Assembly: GCA_030640275.1 (NCBI GenBank)
Contig: DAOWJR010000045.1
Coordinates: 1-10,248 of the forward strand
DNA from: Actinomycetes bacterium
GTDB taxonomy: Bacteria; Actinomycetota; Humimicrobiia; JAHJRV01
Direction of reading: 5' to 3'
Length of the DNA: 10,248 nt
The notes under the pieces were generated by a model. That model searched no databases. It was not told the DNA's origin and saw only the letters and a program-made list of their open reading frames with translations. Position 1 is the first letter of the stretch; each line of letters opens with the position of its first letter. The translations under genes were made by a program, and so were the position numbers. Shown here piece after piece: positions 1 through 7,465 of the stretch.

Positions 1-113
1 AATGGCAGCCCAACTTCAATTATACCGTAAGCTTCTATCAGTTCTAATCCCTTAGCTCTTAAAAAACACGTCAGGTAAAAATCCCTTGTCTTAAATACTT
101 CATTTCCATTCAT
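1..113 (-). CDS. DUF5659-like small protein, N-terminal 37 residues only (cut by window edge)
   Basis: An open frame on the minus strand starts with ATG at 113 and runs without a stop off the left edge, so only 37 residues are visible. Around residues 9-29 it reads TRDFYLTCFLRAKGLELIE, the kind of N-terminus I associate with DUF5659, a small bacterial domain of about 80 residues with no known function. A purine-rich AAAGGA (positions 125-130) lies 11 nt before the ATG and supports the start. It lies downstream of the broken radC, but the terminator at 142-180 should separate the two transcripts, so it probably has its own promoter within the terminator-to-start stretch or depends on readthrough. 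The family assignment is from memory of the motif; the C-terminal half is not visible, so it could be a related unnamed family. Confidence 0.55.
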   Translation of the reverse strand, partial: MNGNEVFKTRDFYLTCFLRAKGLELIEAYGIIEVGLP

Positions 114-141
114 ACTAATTCTTATCCTTTCATTATTTTTA

Positions 142-180
142 CAAATAAAAAAACACCCCTAAAATAATTAGAAGTGTTTT
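142..180 (-). terminator. Rho-independent terminator of the radC-like transcript
   Basis: Read on the minus strand, AAAACACTTCT (180-170) pairs with AGGGGTGTTTT (160-150) around a 9-nt AT loop. This gives an 11-bp stem with two G-U pairs, followed directly by TTTATTTG. The stem plus U-rich tail is a classical intrinsic terminator. It lies about 45 nt after the radC-like stop codon and upstream of the DUF5659-like gene. Confidence 0.75.
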
Positions 181-225
181 ATAAGCAAAATTATTAATTT
201 TTAAATTGTTTATTTCATATCACAC

Positions 226-726
226 TTATTTTTTTTCTAAATTCAAGTTTCTCACTATACGCACTATGGAAGAATTTAAAGAACCTTCTGAAATTTTAAA
301 TTGATTTATTATTCTATTTTTACCATCAAGAAGTAAGCATAAAAAGTTTTCCTTCTTTATATTTTTCATTTTAGGATAAAAAATTTTTGCAACATCTTCA
401 CTACATTTAAATCTTTTAAGAGAACCGTTTGATTGTGAAATGAGTCTTTTTCCTAACTCAAATGCTGCTTTCAATCTTGAAGCCTTGGAACTACCTATAC
501 CGGGAAGTTCTATCAATTCATTTATATGTGCTTCATCTATACCAGAGATCCCATTAAATTTTTTAAGTAAGTTCCTTCCAAGATCAACTGCATTCTCTCT
601 AGTTTTTCTATTTCCAGAATTAATTAAAATAGCAATAAGCTGAGCGTCTGATAGATTATCTTCACCATATTTAAAGAGTCTCTCTCTAGGTCTCTCATCT
701 TCTGGCCATTCTTTTATTGATTTCAT
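226..726 (-). pseudogene. radC: RadC (DUF2466/UPF0758) family protein, C-terminally truncated, 166 aa
   Basis: The N-terminal two-thirds of a RadC-family protein are clear. They include the family start (EWPEDERPRERLFKYG, residues 6-21), a helix-hairpin-helix (LPGIG at 74-78) and the beginning of the JAB/MPN fold, ending in ISEGSLNSSIV (145-155). Full RadC proteins are about 220-230 residues and continue with HPREVF and the metal-binding HxHPxG...PSxxD motif. Here the reading breaks off into VRNLNLEKK and a stop, so all metal ligands except the equivalent of Glu147 are missing. No continuation is found in the other two minus-strand frames up to the terminator, so this is a deletion or replacement of the 3' end rather than a simple frameshift. 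A TAGGT lies 9 nt before the ATG. A recognisable promoter and terminator remain, so the fragment may still be expressed. RadC is often mobile-element linked and its role in repair is disputed. Confidence 0.85.
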
Positions 727-780
727 CTCTTATATACCTAATTAAAATAATAAAATGATATTTATATTAATAATATAAAA

Positions 781-796
781 TTGTATAAATATACAA
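781..796. promoter_or_regulatory. Operator-like 16-nt palindrome in the radC leader
   Basis: TTGTATAAATATACAA has two perfect 7-bp arms (TTGTATA/TATACAA) around AA. It begins about 10 nt downstream of the -10 box proposed at 807-812, so it would overlap or just follow the transcription start of the radC-like gene. That is a normal place for a repressor operator. In such AT-rich DNA a chance palindrome is possible. Confidence 0.4.
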
Positions 797-806
797 ATGT
801 GTAATT

Positions 807-835
807 ATTATACATCGTTTTAATTATTTTGTCGA
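807..835 (-). promoter_or_regulatory. Sigma-70-type promoter for the radC-like gene
   Basis: On the minus strand TCGACA (835-830) is followed after exactly 17 nt by a perfect TATAAT (812-807). The -35 differs from consensus at one base. The predicted transcript would start near 800 and carry a leader of about 75 nt before the ATG at 726. This is the best promoter match I found in the window. Confidence 0.6.
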
Positions 836-850
836 GATTATTTCAATTAT

Positions 851-876
851 TGTCAACGCAAAGTAAAAATGTCCTG
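851..876. mobile_element. Possible solitary IS21-like terminal motif
   Basis: The stretch begins TGTCAACGCAAAG and contains AAGTAAAAATGTCC. This resembles the terminal and subterminal repeats of IS21-family elements, which start with TG and carry 'GTAAAAATGTCC'-type motifs. No istA/istB coding sequence and no partner end are present, so at most it is a relic. The match is from memory and short, so it is tentative. Confidence 0.25.
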
Positions 877-959
877 TTTTCTCATTCCTAAATCCTTAAA
901 ATCTTTTATAAATTCATATAGTTCAAAATACGATATAATTCTTTATACATTTTATATAA

Positions 960-1027
960 TTGTGAATTTTATATTTTTAACTCCATAGCTGAGAAGTCCC
1001 CTTGCGATAGCTGGGGGTAGTTCACAA
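960..1027 (+). mobile_element. Possible IS200/IS605 right-end remnant (omega-RNA-like 3' structure)
   Basis: This patch is visibly richer in G and C than its surroundings. It contains GAAGTCCCC (993-1001), an 11-nt loop, GGGGG (1013-1017), then TAGTTCAC (1018-1025). The pattern 'GAAG-CCCC-loop-GGGG-TAGTTCAC' resembles the right ends of many IS200/IS605 elements carrying tnpB, where it also forms the 3' part of the omega-RNA scaffold. A longer inverted repeat, TTGTGAA (960-966) with TTCACAA (1021-1027), encloses the patch. No tnpA or tnpB sequence is recognisable, so it would be a solo end or an orphan RNA. It lies about 90 bp upstream of mscS in the same orientation. A cis-regulatory RNA of another kind is the main alternative. 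Confidence 0.4.
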
Positions 1028-1114
1028 GAATATCTCAAATAAGAAAGGTAATTTAAAATCATAGACCTCAAATAATTAAAAAGGTTAAATAATATAAAAA
1101 GGGGGACTGTAAAA

Positions 1115-1963
1115 TTGAATGAAATATTGCAAAAATTAAATTTAATACTCCATGAAAAAGTAATGAGTATCCTGATAATAATTATCGGAGCTTTCCTATT
1201 TACTTTATTAGTTAGATTTGTTATTAACCAATTGACTAAATCCAGATTGTATAAGAATTTAATGGAGAGAACTAAGGCTAAAAAAAGACTTGGAACAATA
1301 ATAATGATATCAAAAAACGCTATAACAGCTTTGGTGATAATCATCAGTATTTTCTTAATTTTTGATGAGATCTTTAAACCCATTCAACTTACAACTGTAT
1401 TAGCGAGTGCTGGAATTATTGGAGTAATTCTTGGCTTTGGAGCTCAAACTTTAATTAAAGATATAATTAATGGAATTTTTATAATATTTGAAAATCCATA
1501 TGGCATTGGTGATTCTATAAAAGTCGGGAATATTATAGGTAAAGTTGAAAATGTCACTTTAAGAACTACCTCAATCAGGGATTTAAATGGCAACATCCAT
1601 TTTATTCCAAATGGTGAAATTAAAATAGTGAGTAATCGAAGTAGACAATGGTCTCGTATGATACTTGATATCTCAGTACCCTATAATGAAGATTTGAAGA
1701 AAGTTTTTAACCTTTTAAATGAAATTGGCAAAGAAATATCTGAGGATAATGACTATAAAAACTATATAATCACACCAATCAAGGTTTTGGGAGTAACAGA
1801 ATTTGGAGAATCATCTGCGATAATAAGAGTTTGGGGTAAAGTAAAACCTGGAAAAAACTATCCAATTAATAGAGAGTTCAGAAAAAGACTTATTGAAAAA
1901 GCAGGTCAATTAGATTTAAAAATACCTTATCCAAAGCAAGCCATAATTTTAAAACAGGAATAA
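1115..1963 (+). CDS. mscS: Small-conductance mechanosensitive channel, MscS family
   Basis: This inner-membrane channel opens under membrane tension and releases solutes on hypo-osmotic shock. The 282 residues match the usual MscS size (E. coli MscS is 286). Hydrophobic segments lie at about 17-38, 61-83 and 92-126. The third is the Gly/Ala-rich pore helix (LASAGIIGVILGFGAQTLIKD). It is followed by the beta-domain signature with NPYGIGD (127-133) and IPNGEI (164-169), then the C-terminal alpha/beta domain. The start is taken as TTG at 1115 because a strong purine-rich site GGGGGA (1101-1106) sits about 8 nt upstream. The first in-frame ATG (residue 17) would lie at the edge of TM1 and has no such site. 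The gene converges on glgC with only 18 bp between stop codons. It resembles the short YkuT-type MscS proteins more than the large MscK-type. Confidence 0.9.
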   Translation: MNEILQKLNLILHEKVMSILIIIIGAFLFTLLVRFVINQLTKSRLYKNLMERTKAKKRLGTIIMISKNAITALVIIISIFLIFDEIFKPIQLTTVLASAGIIGVILGFGAQTLIKDIINGIFIIFENPYGIGDSIKVGNIIGKVENVTLRTTSIRDLNGNIHFIPNGEIKIVSNRSRQWSRMILDISVPYNEDLKKVFNLLNEIGKEISEDNDYKNYIITPIKVLGVTEFGESSAIIRVWGKVKPGKNYPINREFRKRLIEKAGQLDLKIPYPKQAIILKQE

Positions 1964-1986
1964 TAAAAGATTTTATATTTATTATT
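1959..1986. terminator. AT-only hairpin between convergent mscS and glgC, weak bidirectional terminator candidate
   Basis: AATAATAAA (1959-1967) and TTTATTATT (1978-1986) form a perfect 9-bp inverted repeat around a 10-nt loop. It spans the 18-bp gap and both stop codons. The stem has no G-C pair, so it would be weak. Its position exactly between two convergent genes is the main reason to list it. Confidence 0.3.
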
Positions 1987-3190
1987 TAAAATATTCTTTT
2001 GGAACTACAACCACTCCACCTCTACTAACAGTAAATCTCTTTTTATCTTCATCTAATTTATAGCCTATTATAGTATCAGGTGGTATTTTGTTATTTTTAT
2101 CGATTATTGCTTTTTTAATCTTACATCCTTCTCCTACATCTACACCTTCATAAATAATGGAATGTGAAATGTCAGAATAATCATTCACTATAACATTATT
2201 AGATATTATAGAATTGAAAAGTTTTCCACCCTTAATTAAACAACCATCAGCAAGTAGGGATGAAATTGCCAAACCTTTTTCTTTATTCTTGATTCCGATT
2301 GTTTTTGTTGGAGGGCATTGAGTTTGCAATGTAAAAATAGGCCACTCTTTTTCATAGAGATTTATTTTTGGATTAATTCCAATTAAATCCATATTGGCTT
2401 CAAAGTATGTATCAATTGTACCTACATCTCTCCAATATCTTGGTTTACCGGTTTTTCTATCTTGAAATATGAAAGCAAAAACATTTGCTTCTTTAATTAT
2501 ACTTGGAACTACATCTTTACCAAAATCATGAGTTGAATCCATCTTTTTTGCATCTTTTACCAATTCTTCTTTTAAAAAATCAGTATTGAAAATATATACT
2601 CCCATGGATATAAGACTGGATTCGGGTTTTCCTGGAATTGGTTTGGGCTCTTTTGGTTTTTCTTGAAATCCTACAACCTTTCCATTTTCATCAATCTCTA
2701 TTACTCCAAATTGTGATATCTTCTCCCTCTCCATTTCTAAAGTTGCTATTGTTAGATCAGCCCTTTTTATCTTATGAAATATGACCATATCCTGGTAATC
2801 CATTTTATATATATGATCTCCTGAAAGAACGATCACCCTCTCGGGTTTTTCCTTATCTATGAAGTAGATATTTTGATAAATGGCATCAGCAGTACCAAGA
2901 TACCATTCCTCCCTACCTATCTTTTGAGCAGGAATTACATTTATGTACTCACCAAGCTCACTCTTAAAGAAATTCCAACCTAATTTTATATGCATATATA
3001 ATGAATAGGATTTATATTGAGTCAGAATATTTATTTTCCTCAAATTCGAATTTAAACAATTACTAAGTGTAAAATCAATTATTCTATACTTACCACCAAA
3101 AGGTACTGAGGGCTTTGCTCTATCTTTAGTAAGAGGGTAAAGCCTTTCTCCCTTACCTCCTGCCATTATAAATGTTAAAGTTTTTTTCAT
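1982..3190 (-). CDS. glgC: Glucose-1-phosphate adenylyltransferase (ADP-glucose pyrophosphorylase)
   Basis: The enzyme makes ADP-glucose and pyrophosphate from ATP and glucose-1-phosphate, the committed step of bacterial glycogen synthesis, in the cytoplasm. The 402 residues begin with the nucleotidyltransferase signature AGGKGERLYPLTKDRAKP (10-27) and FGGKYRIIDF (31-40). They continue with YLGTADAIYQN (97-107), SGDHIYKMDY (123-132; Asp125 is the expected metal-binding Asp), FQEKP (175-179; Lys178 expected to bind substrate) and YWRDVGTIDTYFEAN (252-266). The C-terminal third (from about 310) is a left-handed beta-helix of hexapeptide-like repeats. Length is normal for the family. A strong GAGGTG (3203-3198) lies 7 nt before the ATG. 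It follows polX after 80 bp on the same strand and could be read from it. No glgA, glgB or glgP lies nearby, so the rest of the pathway must be elsewhere. Confidence 0.95.
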   Translation of the reverse strand: MKKTLTFIMAGGKGERLYPLTKDRAKPSVPFGGKYRIIDFTLSNCLNSNLRKINILTQYKSYSLYMHIKLGWNFFKSELGEYINVIPAQKIGREEWYLGTADAIYQNIYFIDKEKPERVIVLSGDHIYKMDYQDMVIFHKIKRADLTIATLEMEREKISQFGVIEIDENGKVVGFQEKPKEPKPIPGKPESSLISMGVYIFNTDFLKEELVKDAKKMDSTHDFGKDVVPSIIKEANVFAFIFQDRKTGKPRYWRDVGTIDTYFEANMDLIGINPKINLYEKEWPIFTLQTQCPPTKTIGIKNKEKGLAISSLLADGCLIKGGKLFNSIISNNVIVNDYSDISHSIIYEGVDVGEGCKIKKAIIDKNNKIPPDTIIGYKLDEDKKRFTVSRGGVVVVPKEYFK

Positions 3191-3270
3191 TAATATTCAC
3201 CTCAAGCTATTTCTAAATGAATTTTAATAATATATTATATTTTCTCAAATGATAGTTTTAATAAATCTGA

Positions 3271-4986
3271 CTAACTTTTTAAAAATTTGATAATTTGTTC
3301 TATGGGTTTTGTGTTAATTATATTTTCTGGTTCTAACCAACCCCTTCTCGCCACTGAAACACCTAAAGCCATATAATCTAATTGATTAGTTATATGACTA
3401 TCAGTATTTATAGATATCATTACCCCATATTCTTTTGCTCTTTTTGAATCTATATCATTTAAATCCAATCTTTCAGGAAAACTATTAATCTCTAATGCTA
3501 CTTTATTCTTTTTAGCAACCTTTAACACCTCATCAAGATCTAACTCATATGGATCCCTTACCCCCATTAATCTTCCTTTTGGATGAGCCAATATATTAAC
3601 ATATGGATTCTGTAAGGCTTTTATTATCCTCTTTGTCATCTCATGTCCTGGCATACTAAACCTGGTATGTACTGCTGCAACAACTATATCTAATTTCTCC
3701 AATAATTCATCTGTATAATCTAAGGAACCATCTGCTTTTATATCAACTTCACTACCTGCTAAAATAGTAAAGTTTTTATATTTATTATTCAACTTGCTTA
3801 TCTCTTCTATCTGCTTCCTTAATTGGTCTTCTGATAAACCACCAGCAATCCTTAAACTTTTTGAATGGTCACATATAGCAAGATATTTATATCCTCTTTC
3901 TTTTGCAGCTTTTGCCATCTCTTCAATGCTATTTCCACCATCACTCCAAACTGTATGCACATGAAGATCACCTTTTATTTGCGATAGATTAACTAAATCT
4001 GGTAAGTTGTTATTTCTTGCAGCCTCAATTTCCCCTCTGTCTTCTCTAAGTTCAGGAACTATAAAAGGCAGGTCAAGAACTTGATATATATCCTCTTCAT
4101 TCTCACCTGCTATCTTTTTATTTAGCTTTTCATCAAAAACTCCATATTCATTTATCTTAAGACCATTTTTCATGGCTATCTCTCTAATACGAATATTATG
4201 TGCCTTAGAACCTGTAAAATATGCTAAAGCTGAACCATAGCTTTCAGGTTCAACAACTCGAAGGTCAACATGAATATCATCATAAGTTATAATAGAGCTT
4301 TTGGTCTCACCACTAACTAATACTCTCTCAACTTGTGGTAAATTTATAAAAGTATGCATTAGCTTTTTTGAATTAGATGATATTGTTAAAATATCTATAT
4401 CTCCTATAGTTTCTTTTCTTCTTCTTATACTACCTGCTGTATTTATCCTTTTAACCTCAGGAAGTTTACTTAATTGATCTAAAATTTCATTTGCAAGTGG
4501 TAAAGCAACACCTAAAGTCATCCGCCCTAATCCCCTCTTTAGCATCTCAATTCCTTTCAGGATATTTTGCTCGGTTTTTTCCTTTATTCCTTCTAACTCT
4601 GCTAACCGATGCTCTTTTGCCATCTTCTCCAGATGTTCTATATCTTTAATATTTAGCTCATCATAGAATCTTTTAGCCAGCCTGGGTCCAATACCAGGTA
4701 TTGAAAGTAACTTTACTAAACTTGGTGGAATATCATTCTTTAATTCTTCATAAAATTGAAGACGACCTGTATCCAAGATCTCATATATTTTCTCTTTCAT
4801 TCCTTCTCCGATTCCAGGAATTTGTTCTAATCTACCCTCATCAGCAAATTTTTCAAGCTCATTTGTTAAGGTCCTGATATTCCGAGCAGCTTTTCTATAT
4901 GCCCGTATTCTAAAAGGGTTCTCTCCTTTTATCTCCAGCATATCTGCTATCTCTTCAAAAATCTTGGCAATTTTAATGCTTATCAT
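3271..4986 (-). CDS. polX: DNA polymerase/3'-5' exonuclease PolX (family X polymerase with PHP domain)
   Basis: Bacterial PolX fills short gaps in base-excision and double-strand-break repair and has a Mn-dependent exonuclease in its PHP domain. All 571 residues of a typical PolX are present. There is an 8-kDa-like region with helix-hairpin-helix PGIG at 57-60 and a second at 97-100. The palm has GSIRRRKETIGDIDIL (185-200), giving catalytic Asp196 and Asp198, with the third Asp in HVDLRVV (Asp241). The PHP domain has GDLHVHTVWSDG (339-350), CDHSK (372-376), GSEVD (411-415), AVHTRF (438-443), AHPKGR (467-472) and NTDSH (527-531), so all expected metal ligands are visible. The N-terminus (KIAKIFEEIADMLEIKGENPFRIRAYRKAA) matches the family start, fixing the ATG at 4986. 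No Shine-Dalgarno sequence precedes it. It sits 67 bp after the transglycosylase gene and 80 bp before glgC. Confidence 0.95.
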   Translation of the reverse strand: MISIKIAKIFEEIADMLEIKGENPFRIRAYRKAARNIRTLTNELEKFADEGRLEQIPGIGEGMKEKIYEILDTGRLQFYEELKNDIPPSLVKLLSIPGIGPRLAKRFYDELNIKDIEHLEKMAKEHRLAELEGIKEKTEQNILKGIEMLKRGLGRMTLGVALPLANEILDQLSKLPEVKRINTAGSIRRRKETIGDIDILTISSNSKKLMHTFINLPQVERVLVSGETKSSIITYDDIHVDLRVVEPESYGSALAYFTGSKAHNIRIREIAMKNGLKINEYGVFDEKLNKKIAGENEEDIYQVLDLPFIVPELREDRGEIEAARNNNLPDLVNLSQIKGDLHVHTVWSDGGNSIEEMAKAAKERGYKYLAICDHSKSLRIAGGLSEDQLRKQIEEISKLNNKYKNFTILAGSEVDIKADGSLDYTDELLEKLDIVVAAVHTRFSMPGHEMTKRIIKALQNPYVNILAHPKGRLMGVRDPYELDLDEVLKVAKKNKVALEINSFPERLDLNDIDSKRAKEYGVMISINTDSHITNQLDYMALGVSVARRGWLEPENIINTKPIEQIIKFLKS

Positions 4987-4992
4987 ATTATT

Positions 4993-5020
4993 TTTATAAT
5001 AAGAGTTTTATTTGTAACAA
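4993..5020 (-). promoter_or_regulatory. Candidate promoter for polX, placed for a leaderless transcript
   Basis: On the minus strand TTGTTA (5020-5015) and TATAAA (4998-4993) are separated by 16 nt. Only six bases then separate the -10 box from the polX ATG, so transcription would be expected to begin at or within a base or two of the start codon. This fits with the absence of any Shine-Dalgarno site. The AT-rich context makes chance matches likely. Confidence 0.35.
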
Positions 5021-5053
5021 CCCTTTATGGCTGCATTTTATATAAAACAGAAA

Positions 5054-7441
5054 TTAATCTCCTGTTGTGAAGTTATTTACTAATGAAGATATACTTAAAT
5101 CATCTTTCCCATATATTTGATGATAAATAACATAGTCTCTTAAAACCTTTTTAACATATTCTCTTGTCTGCTCGTATGGAATATTTTCAATAAAGAAATC
5201 TGCTTCTTTTTCATCATACTTATTAGCCCATTTTCCAACTGCTCCTTGTCCAGCATTATAGCCTGCTGTAGCTAACATCTCTACTCCATCGAAATAATCA
5301 AGTAGAAACCTTAAATACCAGGATCCCATTCTGATATTGGTTTCCTCATCCCACATTTTTCCAACATCGAAATTTCGAGGATTGGTTTTTTCAGCAATCC
5401 ATTTACCAGTTGGAGGAATTATCTGCATTAAACCTCGAGCGTCAGATACTGATAGAGCAAAAGGATTAAAGTGACTTTCTTCTCTTATTACTGAATAAAT
5501 TAAAAATGGATTAACATTTTCAATATTTGCCCACTTCTCAACAGTATCATGATATCCCCTTGGATAAAAAGTTTTCCAGATACTCTTAACCTCTCCTTTG
5601 GGTTCATCGCTTAGCAGCTCATTTAAATAATTGACTGCAATCTTTATTGTTCCATGGTAATTACCAGTCTTAAAAAACAGATTGCTAATCTCCAGCATTA
5701 GTATTTTGTTGTTATATTCTTCCTTTTCAACTATTGTTAACTCATTTATTGCATCATCATAAAATCCAAGTATAAAAAGTTCTCTACCCTTCTTATAATG
5801 CTCAGATACTATTTCTTTTTCTATTGATTTTTTTAATTCCTCAAAATTTGAATTTCGCACTGAACCTTCAATCCAATCTGGGTCAATTTCCTCCAATCTT
5901 GAAATTGCAATTATTTTATAGAAATCATAAGAATTATTATCCAAAAGATCCTTGTAAGCTTGTATTGCTGAATCATTCTCACCTAATTTCTCCAGGACTT
6001 TAGATTTCCAGTATAATGATTTTGAGTAAAGAGACGAGCCACGACCAATTTTTACTAATCTATCAAATTTTTTAAGTGCTTCAGAAAATTCCCCTTTCTT
6101 GTAAAAAATCCATCCAGTATTCCATAATGTCCTCTTTGCAAATACTGAGTATGGATATTCTGTGATAATTCTTTCATAAGTATTCATTGCTTCTTCAGTC
6201 TGATTTTTGTTTTCCCATATCTTTGCAATATTTTCTAAACTTTCAGGCGCAAGGTCACTGTATGGATATTTTTCAACAAGTAATGAATAGCACTCTATGG
6301 CATATTGAGTATTTCCTAAATAGGTATTGCTTTTAGCTAACCAGAACAATACATTTTTTTTCAAAGCAGATGAAATATCACTATTAAGTAATTCAGATAA
6401 AATAGAGGCAGCTTCTTCATATTTCCTTAGTCTATAATTACAGATAGCAATATCCAATTTCACCTTTGATACAAATTCAGTTTCCTGTTTAAGATTAGCT
6501 CTTTCTTTCAACTTTAAAAGATCTGATAAAGCAGAATCAAAAAGATATGCTTTCATTAACTTCCTGGCTCTTTGATGTAATGATGCTAAGTTAGCAGGTT
6601 TTATTTCAATATCATGAGTTTCAGATATTTTCATAAATCTTGCCTTAGCTTTACCTGCTTGTTCTGATAGTGGCCAGTCCAACCAGATTTGGTAGTAATT
6701 TTTTACTGCATCTTCCCATTTTTCTTGTTCCTCTAAACAACTTGAAAGTTGAAACATAACCTCAGGAATTAACTCAGATTCAGAATAATTCTTTAAAAAA
6801 TCTCTCAGGGTCTCTTCTACTTTGTAAAGCTCATTTAATTGATAAAGACAGTCCACCTTTTCAAGTCTAACTTTTTCATTCCAATATCCCTCAGGGTATT
6901 TATCTCTATATTGTTCATAATACTTAATTGCTGATGAATAATCCCCCATTTTCTGATTACTTTGAGCAAGATAATATAATGCATAATCAGCTAATATATA
7001 AGAGCTATCTACAATTCGTGAAAAACAACTATCAGCTCTTAAATAGTTCCCTGAATTAAAATAATTTTGACCTGAAAGATAAAGTTTTTTATAAATTAAA
7101 TTTTTATCAACATCAATTGGAGAAAAAAATAATCTATTATTAGGATTATTGTAAGAATTAGACTCTAAAAGATTATGAGAAATATTTTTTGAATAACCAT
7201 AATGAGAAGATTTGCTGTTTTTATTATACGCAAAAGCTACCTTTAAAATAGGTGTGTTTTCAAAAAAAATAGTGCTGTATTTTGAAAAACTATTATTGTT
7301 GTTTAAAAAAATATTGTTGTCAGATATAAAATATGGAAAAAATGGAGAATTTAAAAGGAAAATGCACATAAATGAAATAAGCAAAAATCTGATTGACTTT
7401 GATATTATTTTATAACAATTTCTAATAAGCAATAACATCAT
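5054..7441 (-). CDS. TPR-containing soluble lytic murein transglycosylase
   Basis: This protein should cleave the MurNAc-GlcNAc bond of peptidoglycan, forming 1,6-anhydro-MurNAc, outside the cytoplasmic membrane. A basic N-terminus and hydrophobic stretch (about 18-38) form a signal peptide or anchor. An Asn/Ser-rich, low-complexity linker follows (about 40-105). From about 115 to 605 there are many TPR-like helical repeats, for example AIKYYEQYRDKYPEG and AIECYSLLVEKYPYSDLAPE. The C-terminal SLT domain (about 632-780) has VIREESHFNP (651-660; Glu655 aligns with the catalytic Glu), ARGLMQI (668-674), AGYNAG (726-731) and IPYEQTREYVKKVL (754-767), all typical of Slt70-like enzymes. At 795 residues it is longer than E. 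coli Slt70, mainly through extra TPRs. Two adjacent ATGs (7441, 7438) are possible starts and only a weak GAG precedes them. The gene begins 24 bp after the U32-like gene and is probably co-transcribed. The TPRs may recruit other envelope proteins, which is inference. Confidence 0.9.
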   Translation of the reverse strand: MMLLLIRNCYKIISKSIRFLLISFMCIFLLNSPFFPYFISDNNIFLNNNNSFSKYSTIFFENTPILKVAFAYNKNSKSSHYGYSKNISHNLLESNSYNNPNNRLFFSPIDVDKNLIYKKLYLSGQNYFNSGNYLRADSCFSRIVDSSYILADYALYYLAQSNQKMGDYSSAIKYYEQYRDKYPEGYWNEKVRLEKVDCLYQLNELYKVEETLRDFLKNYSESELIPEVMFQLSSCLEEQEKWEDAVKNYYQIWLDWPLSEQAGKAKARFMKISETHDIEIKPANLASLHQRARKLMKAYLFDSALSDLLKLKERANLKQETEFVSKVKLDIAICNYRLRKYEEAASILSELLNSDISSALKKNVLFWLAKSNTYLGNTQYAIECYSLLVEKYPYSDLAPESLENIAKIWENKNQTEEAMNTYERIITEYPYSVFAKRTLWNTGWIFYKKGEFSEALKKFDRLVKIGRGSSLYSKSLYWKSKVLEKLGENDSAIQAYKDLLDNNSYDFYKIIAISRLEEIDPDWIEGSVRNSNFEELKKSIEKEIVSEHYKKGRELFILGFYDDAINELTIVEKEEYNNKILMLEISNLFFKTGNYHGTIKIAVNYLNELLSDEPKGEVKSIWKTFYPRGYHDTVEKWANIENVNPFLIYSVIREESHFNPFALSVSDARGLMQIIPPTGKWIAEKTNPRNFDVGKMWDEETNIRMGSWYLRFLLDYFDGVEMLATAGYNAGQGAVGKWANKYDEKEADFFIENIPYEQTREYVKKVLRDYVIYHQIYGKDDLSISSLVNNFTTGD

Positions 7442-7465
7442 GTGAAACTCTATTAAATTAATTAA

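Larger units (their letters stand above)
727..1114. other. Divergent intergenic region, AT-rich, with element remnants
   Basis: These 388 bp lie between the divergently transcribed radC-like gene and mscS. They hold the radC promoter and palindrome, the IS21-like motif, and the IS200/IS605-like right end described separately. The remainder is nearly pure A+T with no supported coding frame. I could not identify a convincing sigma-70 promoter for mscS; TATAAT-like strings at 934-939 and 955-960 lack a good -35 partner. Confidence 0.5.

Noticed and set aside
180..240. A frameshift restoring the rest of RadC beyond its stop.
   Set aside because: The other minus-strand frames through 226 to 180 show no HPREVF or HNHPSG-like residues and close quickly, so the C-terminal domain is absent rather than shifted.
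952..1383. A 143-codon hydrophobic frame on the minus strand opposite mscS.
   Set aside because: It overlaps the conserved mscS membrane region antisense and the IS-like right end; the apparent membrane segments are a by-product of AT-rich antisense codons.
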